Source: Pseudomonadales bacterium (lineage in GTDB: Bacteria; Pseudomonadota; Gammaproteobacteria; Pseudomonadales; JANQJO01). Taken from it: a stretch of 56,606 bases of DNA. The notes beneath the pieces were generated by a model. That model was given only the letters and a program-made list of their open reading frames with translations. It ran no database searches and was not told the origin of the DNA. The position numbers and the translations under genes were made by a program. The stretch is from contig JANQJO010000088.1 in the NCBI GenBank assembly GCA_028281605.1, forward strand, positions 1-56,606. The letters run 5' to 3'. Of this stretch, positions 16,337-26,164 are shown one piece after another; position 1 is the stretch's first letter; each line of letters opens with the position of its first letter.

Positions 16337-16846
16337 CTAAGGCATGACAAGCTGCTCAATTTCTTTCATGGGTAAAAATAATTTATGTGAGTGCCCTTGA
16401 AGTGACAAGAAATGGTAATGCTTATAAAAGAGGATAGCGTCACCATCTATTGCGTCGACGATAACTGCCATAGATGCGATTTCACGTGAATGATCCCATG
16501 CGCGATAAAGGGCATCGATAAGCAATCGCTTGCCGATCCCTTCACCCTGTAGAGTTTTGTCCACAGCTAACCGACCAATTAACGTTGCAGGTAATGAAGG
16601 GTATTTTGGGAGTTTTTTTTGCAGAGATTCGGGCAAGTCATGTAAGAGTAGTGTAGTAGCTGACAGCGTATAATATGCCTTAACTTCAGCCTTATCATGC
16701 TCCGTTAGCACGAAGACTGCTGCAGTTTTACGTTTTATATCCTGTGATGCTTGGCGTGTAAGATAGTTATCTAACGCATCGTTTCCACATGAGAATGAAG
16801 AGCGATCATACTGCTTATTCAGTGTTGTTATACGAAACTTTGGCAC
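16337..16846 (-). CDS. GNAT-family acetyltransferase toxin (TacT/AtaT-like)
   Basis: This 169-residue protein has the GNAT fold typical of toxins paired with DUF1778 antitoxins: FSCGNDALDNYLTRQASQD near the N-terminus, the acetyl-CoA loop GRLAVDKTLQGEGIGKRLL (Q/RxxGxG/A) and a C-terminal FYKHYHF(L) segment. Characterised relatives acetylate charged tRNA and block translation. It follows the antitoxin gene by 3 bp. All landmarks of the family are present, so it looks intact. Confidence 0.88.
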   Translation of the reverse strand: MPKFRITTLNKQYDRSSFSCGNDALDNYLTRQASQDIKRKTAAVFVLTEHDKAEVKAYYTLSATTLLLHDLPESLQKKLPKYPSLPATLIGRLAVDKTLQGEGIGKRLLIDALYRAWDHSREIASMAVIVDAIDGDAILFYKHYHFLSLQGHSHKLFLPMKEIEQLVMP

Positions 16847-16849
16847 TCA

Positions 16850-17140
16850 CTACCCCTTGCTAGGGTGGTGGTGTTCAAAGGCATCGGATAATACAGGTAA
16901 ATCTTCTTTCTGGCGTGGATTCAATACTGCATCTACAAAGTGTGAGCTGTCCGAAGCACTCAAGCTAATAATGGTTTCATGCTGCTCTAAAACCCTCAGT
17001 GCTTCGTCATAAGCAGAATTCGTCATAAAATCCGTAAGGGATAAGCCACGCAAACGTGCGGCTTGCTCAAACAAAGATTTATGCTCTTTGCTAACACGCG
17101 CAGCTATGCGTTCGTTTTTACTCGTAGTATGTTGTTGCAT
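16850..17140 (-). CDS. DUF1778 antitoxin (TacA-like, RHH)
   Basis: This is a short ribbon-helix-helix protein: NERIAARVSKEHKSLFEQAA, then LRGLSLTDFMTNSAYDEAL and a C-terminal toxin-neutralising tail (FVDAVLNPRQKEDLPVL). The frame is open to 17176, but a perfect palindromic operator (17153-17177) covers those first codons. I therefore prefer the internal ATG at 17138-17140, with AGAAAG in front; ATG at 17144-17146 is the alternative. It is the first gene of a two-gene toxin-antitoxin operon, expected to be repressed by the toxin-antitoxin complex. Confidence 0.87.
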   Translation of the reverse strand: MQQHTTSKNERIAARVSKEHKSLFEQAARLRGLSLTDFMTNSAYDEALRVLEQHETIISLSASDSSHFVDAVLNPRQKEDLPVLSDAFEHHHPSKG

Positions 17141-17152
17141 ATCCATCTTTCT

Positions 17153-17177
17153 AATGTACGCCATATTGGCGTACATT
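17153..17177. promoter_or_regulatory. Palindromic operator of the toxin-antitoxin module
   Basis: AATGTACGCC, a 5-bp ATATT spacer, then GGCGTACATT form a perfect 10-bp inverted repeat. It sits immediately upstream of the favoured antitoxin start. Its size and position fit an RHH antitoxin operator for autoregulation; binding itself is inferred. Confidence 0.75.
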
Positions 17178-17294
17178 GCAAGTAGATTCTATCTGTAGGA
17201 TAAATACCAATAATATCAACAGGTTAAAGGTTTAAGTTGTTCCTTTTAAACGGTCCTTTTCTGGGACAGGTTAAAGCCCCTTGTCATCTTACCT

Positions 17295-17939
17295 CTATTC
17301 AACTTTCCATTGCACAAAATTTTGCAACAACTGTAACCCATGCCGCTGACTTTTTTCTGGATGAAATTGCACAGCAAAAACATTATCCTTCGCTAACACA
17401 CAATCAAACTGATGTCCATATTCTACCGTTGCTTGTCTAACATCTAGGGTCTGCGCCTTTACAAAGTAACTATGAACAAAATAAAAACGGCTAAGGTTTG
17501 AAATATTATTCCACAACACATGAGAACGCTCAATACTCACTTGATTCCAACCCATATGAGGCACTTTTAAAGAAACATTTGCAGGCATCTGCACCGACAA
17601 ATGCTGCACTTGTCCTGAGAAAAACCCTAAACAATCTACACCTTCGTTTTCTGTACTATGCTGCATCAAAGCCTGCAAACCAACACAAATCGCTAAAAAA
17701 GGCTTTTGTTGTAAAGCCTGCTCGATCGCAAACACCCAATCACGTGCCTGTAGGGTACACATGCAATCTTTAATAGCACCCACTCCAGGAAAAACGACAC
17801 GATCTGCTGCTAATAATTGCTTCGGTTCAGTAACAACAATCACTCGCGATGAGCGATCTACCACTTTGACAAGCGCTTTAGCAACCGAATGCAAATTACC
17901 CATATCATAATCAATAATCGCAATCGTCTGTGACATCAC
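17295..17939 (-). CDS. hisH: Imidazole glycerol phosphate synthase glutaminase subunit
   Basis: This 214-residue class-I glutamine amidotransferase has IIDYDMGNLHSVAKAL, VFPGVGAIKDCM, the nucleophile Cys in PFLAICVGLQAL, YFVHSY and the His/Glu pair in FHPEKSQ. HisH supplies ammonia to HisF for synthesis of imidazole glycerol phosphate and AICAR. It overlaps hisB by 1 bp. No hisF or hisA follows; the toxin-antitoxin operon lies downstream instead, so the obligatory partner must be encoded elsewhere. Confidence 0.95.
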   Translation of the reverse strand: MMSQTIAIIDYDMGNLHSVAKALVKVVDRSSRVIVVTEPKQLLAADRVVFPGVGAIKDCMCTLQARDWVFAIEQALQQKPFLAICVGLQALMQHSTENEGVDCLGFFSGQVQHLSVQMPANVSLKVPHMGWNQVSIERSHVLWNNISNLSRFYFVHSYFVKAQTLDVRQATVEYGHQFDCVLAKDNVFAVQFHPEKSQRHGLQLLQNFVQWKVE

Positions 17940-18532
17940 TATAAAATACCCTTGGTCGAAGGCACTTGCTGCCCCACACGAGAATCAAAGGTCACAGCCA
18001 TTCTTAAGGCACGCCCAAAAGCTTTAAAAATAGTTTCTACTTGATGGTGAGCATTACTCGCTTTTAAACTGTCAATATGCAAGGTAATCATCGCATGATT
18101 CACCAAGCCTTGAAAAAATTCGTGAAACAGATCCACATCAAAACCACCCACTTGAGAACGAGTAAACTCCACATCCATATATAAACCTGGGCGCCCAGAC
18201 AAATCCAGCACCACTCTTGACAAAGCTTCATCTAAAGGCACATAAGCATGGCCATAACGACACAATCCCGCTTTATCCCCCCAAGCTTGCTTACAAGCCT
18301 GCCCCAAAGTAATACCAATATCCTCAACAGTATGATGAGCGTCAATTTCCAAATCACCTTGAGCTTTCACAGTCAAATCGATCAAACCATGACGCGCAAT
18401 TTGATCAAGCATATGTTCTAGAAACGGCAAACCTGTGCTAAACTGTCCCCGGCCACTGCCCTCAAAATTCACAGAAACAGATATCTGTGTTTCTTGAGTC
18501 TGGCGGTCTACAACTGCTTTACGCTCAAACAT
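17939..18532 (-). CDS. hisB: Imidazoleglycerol-phosphate dehydratase (monofunctional)
   Basis: At 197 residues this has the usual length for stand-alone HisB, without the N-terminal phosphatase of enterobacterial HisB. The two metal-binding repeats are visible: [15 protein letters not shown] with [11 protein letters not shown], and [13 protein letters not shown] with [17 protein letters not shown]. It dehydrates imidazole glycerol phosphate in histidine synthesis. It is the first gene of the hisBH pair and is divergent from mutY (77-bp shared promoter region). Confidence 0.96.
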   Translation of the reverse strand: MFERKAVVDRQTQETQISVSVNFEGSGRGQFSTGLPFLEHMLDQIARHGLIDLTVKAQGDLEIDAHHTVEDIGITLGQACKQAWGDKAGLCRYGHAYVPLDEALSRVVLDLSGRPGLYMDVEFTRSQVGGFDVDLFHEFFQGLVNHAMITLHIDSLKASNAHHQVETIFKAFGRALRMAVTFDSRVGQQVPSTKGIL

Positions 18533-18609
18533 AAAAAACTCCCTAACGAACTGTTCTCTATTGAACGCGTATTATACGATAATCATCCTTTAAAAACCAA
18601 CAACAGAAA

Positions 18610-19695
18610 ATGCCTAGTAAAACCAGCACAAAAGCTCCACGCAAACCCTTTATTCAGCAAATACTACAGTGGTTCGAAGCAGAAGGAAGGAAAAACTTAC
18701 CCTGGCAACACCAACCTACCCCCTATCGAGTTTGGGTCTCAGAGATTATGCTACAACAAACTCAGGTCAATACGGTTATTCCCTTTTACCAACGCTTTAT
18801 GTCACGATTTCCTACAGTAAAAGCGTTAGCCCACGCAGAGCTTGATGAAGTCTTACACCATTGGACAGGTTTAGGCTATTATGCGCGCGCGCGTAATTTG
18901 CACAAATGCGCCAGCATTATTTCACACAAACATCGAGGCATATTTCCATTGACCTTAGCAGAACTAATAGCACTACCAGGTATTGGTAAATCCACGGCCG
19001 GAGCCATTTTAAGCCTAAGTAAAAATATTAAGGCAACACTGTTAGACGGTAATGTAAAGCGGGTACTCGCTCGGGTACATACTGTCGAAGGCTGGCCACA
19101 AGCAGCAAGCACACAGAAGCAACTTTGGGCTTTAGCCGATCATTACACACCAGAGCATGCGGCACGTCAGTACAATCAGGCCATGATGGATCTTGGAGCA
19201 ACCATATGCGTACGCTCTCAGCCCAACTGTTTGTTATGCCCCATACAAAAATTTTGTAAAGCCTATAAGCTGGGTTTACAAAATCGATATCCACACTCAA
19301 AACCTAAAAAAGAAAAACCCACACAAAACTGTTACATGCTCATGTTAACAGATCAAAAACAGCGGGTATTTTTAGAAAAACGCCCCTCTTCAGGCATTTG
19401 GGGTGGTTTATGGAGCTTTCCCGAATACCAAACCTTAAAAGAAACCACAGCGGCCTGTAAAAATTTCTTTCAAATAAAAAGACCTAAGCTACTGCCATGG
19501 CCTACCTTAAAACATTCCTTTACGCATTATCACTTAGAAATTACTCCAATAACTTTATCAGCTCAATCTTTCTCCCAGTTAAAAGCTTCAAAATCACACC
19601 TTTGGTATGACTTACATTGCCCTCCCAACATCGGCTTAGCTGCGCCAGTAAAAAAGTTACTCGCACAATTAAAAAAAGAAAATGTATCTCTTTAA
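18610..19695 (+). CDS. mutY: A/G-specific adenine DNA glycosylase
   Basis: This 361-residue protein has the catalytic Glu region (WVSEIMLQQTQV), the helix-hairpin-helix LPGIGKSTAGAI, the catalytic Asp in LLDGNVKRVLAR and the four-cysteine [4Fe-4S] loop CVRSQPNCLLCPIQKFC. The C-terminal NUDIX-like 8-oxoG recognition domain (VFLEKRPSSGIWGGLWSFPE) is also present. It removes adenine mispaired with 8-oxoguanine. Full length, no anomalies. Confidence 0.97.
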   Translation: MPSKTSTKAPRKPFIQQILQWFEAEGRKNLPWQHQPTPYRVWVSEIMLQQTQVNTVIPFYQRFMSRFPTVKALAHAELDEVLHHWTGLGYYARARNLHKCASIISHKHRGIFPLTLAELIALPGIGKSTAGAILSLSKNIKATLLDGNVKRVLARVHTVEGWPQAASTQKQLWALADHYTPEHAARQYNQAMMDLGATICVRSQPNCLLCPIQKFCKAYKLGLQNRYPHSKPKKEKPTQNCYMLMLTDQKQRVFLEKRPSSGIWGGLWSFPEYQTLKETTAACKNFFQIKRPKLLPWPTLKHSFTHYHLEITPITLSAQSFSQLKASKSHLWYDLHCPPNIGLAAPVKKLLAQLKKENVSL

Positions 19696-19806
19696 TCTAT
19701 AGTCTTTTCTTTTACCTTATAAAAGCGTATAGTAAATGTTATAGGCATGTATAATTTCATTACAAAATAAGCTTTTCATCTAAAGGCTTGTTAAAGGAGA
19801 TTAGCC

Positions 19807-20943
19807 ATGTTCGACACAATAGAACAAGCACATCTCAATGAGCTACATGTTACACAAGATACAGCTACACAACTACGTGCTTTCATTGCTATCCACAACA
19901 CTCGGCTAGGCCCTGCTCTAGGAGGGTGTCGATTTATTCCGTATGAAAACGAAACGAAAGCATTGCACGATGCAATTCGCCTAGCCCAAGGAATGAGTTA
20001 CAAAGCAGCTCTAGCTGGACTACCATTGGGCGGTGGCAAAGCTGTCATCTTGCATCCCAAAAACCTCATAGATCGCACAGCACTTTTAAGAAAGTTTGGA
20101 GAATTTATAGAGTCTCTGGGCGGACGCTACATCACTTCAGTAGACAGTGGTACCAGCCCCATGGATATGGACATTGTTGCCCACACCACATCTTATGTCA
20201 CTGCCACCAGCCATCGCAATAAAGATCCCAGCCCCAATACAGCCCTGGGTGTTTTTAATGGAATTAAATGTGCGGTCTCTCACCAGCTACAAGAAGATAA
20301 CCTACACAACATCACAATATGCATCCAGGGTCTCGGTCATGTTGGTTCAATTTTAGCTATGCTGCTGAAAAAAGCCGGCGCTAAACTGATTATTTCGGAC
20401 ATCAACCCAAATCGCACAAAAAAAATAGCTAAATTGTATGATGCACAGATTGTAGCACCTGAAGAGATTCATAAAATACCTTGTGATGTATTTGCACCTT
20501 GCGCCTATGGTAACATTATAAACGAAACAACAGTCTCTGAACTTAAGTGCTCGATTGTAGCAGGAGCCGCTAACAATCCTGTAGTATCTACTGCTATAAC
20601 AAGCGCTCTACATGAAACAGGTATTTTATATGCGCCAGATTATGTAATTAATGCAGGTGGCCTTATCATGGTCGGCATGGAGAAACTGGGCTATTCAGCA
20701 GCAGATATCGAACGCAAAACCTTAGCTATTGCAGATACTTTAGAAAGCATTTTCAAATGCAGTCAGCAAACGCAAGAGTCTACTGATATGATAGCCAATG
20801 CGATTGCTGAAAAGATACTCTATGAAAAAACAACTACCACTGCAACAGTCTCTCATAACTATTGCATTGGTATGGAAGCTAATCATTTAGCTACAGGCTT
20901 GAGGCATCAAATTCCACCAACGGCTAATCGTTTTTTAATGTGA
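19807..20943 (+). CDS. Leucine/valine-type amino acid dehydrogenase
   Basis: This 378-residue Glu/Leu/Phe/Val dehydrogenase has the substrate-binding stretch ALGGCRFIPY, catalytic Lys in LAQGMSYKAALAGLPLGGGK, TSVDSGTSPMDMD and an NAD-binding Rossmann motif IQGLGHVGSILA. It catalyses reversible NAD-dependent oxidative deamination of branched-chain amino acids. A strong AAAGGAG precedes the ATG. The C-terminus ends IPPTANRFLM; a second, orphan copy of this C-terminus lies 6.5 kb downstream (27468-27536). Confidence 0.9.
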   Translation: MFDTIEQAHLNELHVTQDTATQLRAFIAIHNTRLGPALGGCRFIPYENETKALHDAIRLAQGMSYKAALAGLPLGGGKAVILHPKNLIDRTALLRKFGEFIESLGGRYITSVDSGTSPMDMDIVAHTTSYVTATSHRNKDPSPNTALGVFNGIKCAVSHQLQEDNLHNITICIQGLGHVGSILAMLLKKAGAKLIISDINPNRTKKIAKLYDAQIVAPEEIHKIPCDVFAPCAYGNIINETTVSELKCSIVAGAANNPVVSTAITSALHETGILYAPDYVINAGGLIMVGMEKLGYSAADIERKTLAIADTLESIFKCSQQTQESTDMIANAIAEKILYEKTTTTATVSHNYCIGMEANHLATGLRHQIPPTANRFLM

Positions 20944-20964
20944 ATAAAGTGAGCCAGCTCCTCC

Positions 20965-23900
20965 TTATTGTGTTGAGGCGATGCATACTTGATTACGGCC
21001 ATTTTCTTTCGCTTGATAAAGTGCTTCATCAGCTTTTCTAATAAAATCCTTCGGCTCGCGCATAGTATCATCAAATGTCGACAACCCCAAGCTAATGGTT
21101 ACTGGATGTTGCTTTTCATCAAAAACAAAAATATTTTCTTGGATATTTTTTAATATCCGTTGGGCTGCTAACAATGCAGAATTTGCATCAGTACCAGGCA
21201 TGATCACAACAATCTCTTCTCCACCATAACGGGCAACGATATCTGTACCTCGACAACTATTCTTAATGACATAAGAAACATGCTGCAATACAGCGTCGCC
21301 CAACTGATGACCCCATTCATCATTAAATTTTTTAAAATGATCAATATCAGCCAAAGCTATACTTAAGTTTTTATTGACCGTATTTTGAAGGGTTGAATCA
21401 AAAACTTGTTGTAATGATGTTTGGAAATATGCTCTATTATACAGGCCCGTCAACCCATCGATTATTGCTTGTCGGGCTAATTTTAATCTTGAAGCTGCCG
21501 AAACACAAATAACCTCTAAAGTCTCAATATGATCTTGCCTAAAACTGTCAGTTATATGATTATTTTCCAAATAAATCATGCCCAGCAAATTATGCTGAGA
21601 CTGATCACCTGATACTAAAGGCGCACACAAAATAGATTTCACCTGTTTTTTATAAATATAATCACATTTACTTAAACCCGGAACTTGTGAGTTTTGTTTT
21701 TGAGCATCACTAATGACCACACTATCCAAACTATGCTTGGCATAATCAATGACTGGCATACATAAATAAACACAACTCTCAAGTGAATTGGGTTTCTGAA
21801 TAACAATATTGCCTTTCTGAATAAAAGCTTCAGCAGAAACACTAAATTCACCCTCACTATACAATAATAAAGTCCCTCCTTGCGCTCCTGCAAATCGTAT
21901 AGCAATTGATAGTGCTTTATGAATAATTCCCTCTTCTGTACTTTCTTCTGCAATGGCTTTTGCCGTACGCCGTAATGCACCCAAATCAACATTGATATTA
22001 TAATCTGTTTTTGACGTCTTTATATCTGAAATATATTCAGGGGTGAAATCTCCGAACTCTCCCCTTAACATTCGAACTTTAGCTGATGCCCCCCAATATT
22101 CATAAGCAAATTTTGCCTGTTTCAAATAAACATCAGCTATATTTCCAAGACCAATTTGAAAATACAACCTTCCAGCACGTTCATTTATAATAGCCTCATC
22201 ATTAACATAATTATTTTTCTTTGCTAACTTTATCGCCTCATCATAGCCGATCATTGCCTGACTGAAACAGCCTTTTAAGCGCAACACTTCGGCTTCAAGC
22301 AGAACAATTTTTTGCTCAAAATTCACTTTAGTAGACACCGGTAATTTATGTAATTTTTTCAAATAACGTTTGATAGTTAATATACATTTTTGTTTGATCC
22401 AATAAGGTTTACCATCTGCATATTGCGCTTGTATTAATGCACAATAATAATACGACAAACGAGAATTAAAACTTTGTACAGGTACGTGCTTACGCAATTT
22501 TAATGCAGCACTCATACCCTCTTCAGGATAATTAAAGAAACATGCTAACATCAAAATACAAAAATAATAATGATAGCAAAGGCCTTCTTGAGAAAATTGA
22601 GAGCGCTCAATTAACGACATATAAACTTTCAAATCACCTTCAACAACCTCTTCCAAGCTGTTAAAATCATTGATAAATTGACGAACTATCACACTATATA
22701 GCGTTATTTCATACATCATCGCAGTTAAACCAAACCGCTTCATTAAAGCCAAATATTCTTGGGTTTCATCATCTAATTCTGACAAATTTCTACCCGTCAT
22801 AATTGTATTATATTGATATTCAGCTATAGAATATGAAAAATACTCCATATCCCCATCTTCCAGGCACTTTTCATAAGAATCTTTTAAAGGCGCAAGAGTT
22901 TTTTCTAAATGACCTTGCCAGGGTAAAACAAATAAAGCAATGATAGATTTTGTGCGGCCTTCAAAACAATTATTCTCTTGCTGATCAGACATTTTTAGAG
23001 ACAATTGAGCGTATTCATGCCCTTTATTATACAGTCTCATTTGTGAACATAAAAAACCTCCACTATAAGCTGCCAAAGCGAATGGTGTATTAGCGGTTTT
23101 ACCATATAAAAGAGAATATTGAATTTGACGAAATATTACGATTGGAGCCAAATTAGGGTCTGAAAAATAAGCCGATGAACTCCCTCTAACTAATGAACTT
23201 TGTACAGCATCCATATGCTCATTATGATTCATAGGCAATTTAGAAATATTTTCTAGAGAATACCGCTTCAACATAAAAACTGTTTTCAACAATTCTAATA
23301 AAAGTCTTATAAAAGAAGGGTTGCGAGGCAAAGGATAACCAAGCAAACACATTATTTTATGAAAAACATTTAGCGCGTCAAAGTGTTTTTCTTGAGTACT
23401 ATAATGTACTAAACGAATATTCAATGCCTGAACACATTTAGCAGGGGCTTTTATATGAAATAAAATTTTGTCAATAAAACCATCAATTTCACCAATTAAA
23501 CCAACTAAGTAAGCCGATTCAGCTGCAAGCAAATAAGCTTCAAAAGTTAAGTCAGGCTCATACTGCCAAGCTGATGCATCAAGCAAATTCAGACAACAAT
23601 TACAATAATCAGCTGCTGCTTGATGCGCAACTGCTGATTTAGCATGCTTAGCAGCCAACAAATTCAACCTAGCTAAGTTATCTTTTTCCGATTGATATTG
23701 ATGACAGTCAAAGCCTTGGTTTAACTGATTAACTGTATAAAAAAAATATTTTCTGTCTGACAAAACTGAATCTGATAAAAGTGTTTTTCCAATACGCCAA
23801 TGTATGCTTTGTCTTTCTTGAATTGGTAACATTTGATACGCTGCCTGCTGAATTCTGTCATGTGCAAATTTATAATTAATATGACCAACCCTATCATCAT

Positions 23901-25923
23901 CTTCATCAAGAAATTTCGCTATCTTATAGAACTTATTCTCAGGCACAATTAAACCTACTTTTAAAGGCTCCAATAACATATGAACGACATCGACCATTTT
24001 TCTCTGATAAATCTTAGAAAGCAGTAATAAATTAAATTGGCCACCAATAGTTGCTGCTATTTGTAAAAGAGACTGCGAATCTTTCGACAAACTTGTTAAT
24101 TTTTTTGTGAGCAAATCAACAACATTGTTAGTAATATTAAATTCTTCAATTTTATCTTGACACCAAGCCCATTGCTCTTGAGAAGTATCAAATGACAAAA
24201 TACCTTCATTCACCAACGAATAAAAAAATTCTTCTATAAAAAACGGGTTGCCACCTGTTTTATCTAAAATGACTGTTGCCAGAGATTCTATATTTTTTTT
24301 TGGCCCACTAAACGTATCCAAAAGCCATGCTTTTATAGCATCAAGAGTTAAAGGTTCTATATTCAAATGCAATTTTTCAAAATTTTTTTGATCTTTCATT
24401 TCATTCAATATTTTTTTCGTTACTATCTCCTCACTACGACAGGCACCAATAATCATAAAATATTTTATATCTTTGGAAAATAAAATATTACGTAATAATA
24501 ACATAGATCCTTTATCAGCCCATTGTAAATCATCCAAAAACATTACAATAGGATGTTCAGGTTGAGCACAAGCTTTTATAAATTTAATGATAATTTCATT
24601 GAAACGATTTTTAGCTTGAGAAGCATCTATTTTTTTTAATGGAGGCTGGGGCCCAATAATAGACTCAAACTTAGGAACCAAATCAGTAATCACTTTTCCA
24701 TGAACTGACAGTGATTCTTGAAGATTATTTCTCCACTTTTCAAGTTGATTTTTGGACTCACTGAAAATAAAATTCGCCAATTCAGTAAACGCATTGATAA
24801 AACCTTGGTACGGTGTATTGGTTTCAAACTGATTAAATTTCCCACCAATAAAATAACCATGGCTCATTGTAATCGGTTTATACAACTCTTTAACAATAGA
24901 GCTTTTTCCAATTCCTGCTGAACCTTCAATCACTACAAAAGACTTACTGCCTTCTTGAGTCATATCATAATATTTTAATAGACTCTGAATTTGTTCGGAT
25001 CTTCCATACAAGTGTTGAGATAATTGCAAAGACCGAATAGGCTTATCATGTTGTGCTAACTGAAACTCATCAATGCCCTTATTTTTTTTAAAAAGTTTAT
25101 AACACTTTTTAAGATCATAGGCGACACCTATTGCACTTTGATAACGATCTTCTGCATTTTTATTAAGTAATTTTGCAATAATATTTGAAAGTTGAATTGG
25201 TATATTATTATTAATATGATGCAAGGGTTTTGGTTCACACGCTATATGAGAATGCAACAATTCCAGTGGATCACGACTGGGAAATAAATAGCTTCCTGTA
25301 AATAAAGTATGAAGTGTTGCACCAAAAGAGTATAGATCAGAACGATAATCAGTCGCACGATTCATTCGCCCTGTTTGTTCAGGTGACATATACTCTATAG
25401 TCCCTTGTACACTGGAGGGCGCTGATAAAGATACAGCCTCTACAGGCAATACAGTTGACAATCCAAAATCTATAATTTTAAGCTCTTCTGAATTAACATT
25501 ATAAATGATATTACTTGGATTTATATCAAGATGTATAACATGGGCATCATGAATTTCACCCAATGATACAGCTATTTTTTCCGCGATTTTTATAGTATCA
25601 AGAAGATCAGCATTTTCATTCTCTATAAATTGTTCTAGAGAAATACCACCTATATCCTCTAAAGCTATATATAAATAACAACCATCTTTATTTAGACTAT
25701 AAGCATTAATAGATCCATTTAGATTACTTAAAGACTTAATTATAGAAAATTCATGACGATAGCGATTAATTTCACTATTACCAATAGCATCATCTTTAAG
25801 TATTTTTAAAATGACACTTGCTTGATCAATATCAACTTGATCTGAAGGCTTAGCACGAAACACTTCTGTAGCGCTGCTTTCAAATAACTTTTCTTTAAGA
25901 ATAAAGTTGGAAAGAACCAGCAT
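20965..25923 (-). CDS. Ser/Thr kinase-ATPase-GAF-diguanylate cyclase hybrid
   Basis: This protein has 1652 residues. The N-terminal eukaryotic-type kinase has Lys40 (ASVILKIL), catalytic loop HLDINPSN (131-138, a non-RD type) and DFG (152-154). An ATPase follows with Walker A GSAGIGKS (334-341) and Walker B VMFLDDLQWAD. A long helical region of TPR-like appearance spans ~650-1300 and a GAF domain lies near 1320-1460. The C-terminal GGDEF domain has active-site GGEE(I) at 1567-1570 and an RxxD inhibitory site RGTD at 1558-1561. The layout matches the large kinase/AAA/GAF signalling proteins that usually end in a histidine kinase; here the output is predicted c-di-GMP synthesis. Cytoplasmic, with no transmembrane segments seen. 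Confidence 0.88.
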   Translation of the reverse strand: MLVLSNFILKEKLFESSATEVFRAKPSDQVDIDQASVILKILKDDAIGNSEINRYRHEFSIIKSLSNLNGSINAYSLNKDGCYLYIALEDIGGISLEQFIENENADLLDTIKIAEKIAVSLGEIHDAHVIHLDINPSNIIYNVNSEELKIIDFGLSTVLPVEAVSLSAPSSVQGTIEYMSPEQTGRMNRATDYRSDLYSFGATLHTLFTGSYLFPSRDPLELLHSHIACEPKPLHHINNNIPIQLSNIIAKLLNKNAEDRYQSAIGVAYDLKKCYKLFKKNKGIDEFQLAQHDKPIRSLQLSQHLYGRSEQIQSLLKYYDMTQEGSKSFVVIEGSAGIGKSSIVKELYKPITMSHGYFIGGKFNQFETNTPYQGFINAFTELANFIFSESKNQLEKWRNNLQESLSVHGKVITDLVPKFESIIGPQPPLKKIDASQAKNRFNEIIIKFIKACAQPEHPIVMFLDDLQWADKGSMLLLRNILFSKDIKYFMIIGACRSEEIVTKKILNEMKDQKNFEKLHLNIEPLTLDAIKAWLLDTFSGPKKNIESLATVILDKTGGNPFFIEEFFYSLVNEGILSFDTSQEQWAWCQDKIEEFNITNNVVDLLTKKLTSLSKDSQSLLQIAATIGGQFNLLLLSKIYQRKMVDVVHMLLEPLKVGLIVPENKFYKIAKFLDEDDDRVGHINYKFAHDRIQQAAYQMLPIQERQSIHWRIGKTLLSDSVLSDRKYFFYTVNQLNQGFDCHQYQSEKDNLARLNLLAAKHAKSAVAHQAAADYCNCCLNLLDASAWQYEPDLTFEAYLLAAESAYLVGLIGEIDGFIDKILFHIKAPAKCVQALNIRLVHYSTQEKHFDALNVFHKIMCLLGYPLPRNPSFIRLLLELLKTVFMLKRYSLENISKLPMNHNEHMDAVQSSLVRGSSSAYFSDPNLAPIVIFRQIQYSLLYGKTANTPFALAAYSGGFLCSQMRLYNKGHEYAQLSLKMSDQQENNCFEGRTKSIIALFVLPWQGHLEKTLAPLKDSYEKCLEDGDMEYFSYSIAEYQYNTIMTGRNLSELDDETQEYLALMKRFGLTAMMYEITLYSVIVRQFINDFNSLEEVVEGDLKVYMSLIERSQFSQEGLCYHYYFCILMLACFFNYPEEGMSAALKLRKHVPVQSFNSRLSYYYCALIQAQYADGKPYWIKQKCILTIKRYLKKLHKLPVSTKVNFEQKIVLLEAEVLRLKGCFSQAMIGYDEAIKLAKKNNYVNDEAIINERAGRLYFQIGLGNIADVYLKQAKFAYEYWGASAKVRMLRGEFGDFTPEYISDIKTSKTDYNINVDLGALRRTAKAIAEESTEEGIIHKALSIAIRFAGAQGGTLLLYSEGEFSVSAEAFIQKGNIVIQKPNSLESCVYLCMPVIDYAKHSLDSVVISDAQKQNSQVPGLSKCDYIYKKQVKSILCAPLVSGDQSQHNLLGMIYLENNHITDSFRQDHIETLEVICVSAASRLKLARQAIIDGLTGLYNRAYFQTSLQQVFDSTLQNTVNKNLSIALADIDHFKKFNDEWGHQLGDAVLQHVSYVIKNSCRGTDIVARYGGEEIVVIMPGTDANSALLAAQRILKNIQENIFVFDEKQHPVTISLGLSTFDDTMREPKDFIRKADEALYQAKENGRNQVCIASTQ

Positions 25924-26164
25924 AGCAAGCTTAGCATTAATTATTAATTGATCAATTAAGATTGATGCATACTATTGATTCTGTCAAGAAAATATCATCG
26001 CCATTAACAAAATAGTTTTTTCATATTAAATAAGCATCTTTTAAAAAATTCAAGAAAAAAATAATAGTTTTTTTAAAAGATCTATTCTTAAAAAAAGATA
26101 TTTAATTTTAAGAAAATACTGAATTTATTAATGTTCAATCTTTACTAAGCATGGGACCTTAAAA
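25924..26164. promoter_or_regulatory. Divergent AT-rich promoter region
   Basis: These 241 bp of very AT-rich DNA separate the divergent kinase/GGDEF and fadL-like genes and must carry both promoters. A palindromic run TTAATTATTAATTGATCAATTAA lies at about 25936-25958, just upstream of the kinase gene, and could bind a regulator. No individual promoter is assigned. Confidence 0.4.

Noticed and set aside
17237..17773. Plus-strand ORFs overlapping hisH
   Set aside because: Antisense shadows of a gene with all HisH catalytic motifs.
19807..20943. Frameshift at the leucine dehydrogenase C-terminus
   Set aside because: The C-terminus differs from the 27468-27536 relic by a longer loop, but the frame is intact and all core motifs are present.
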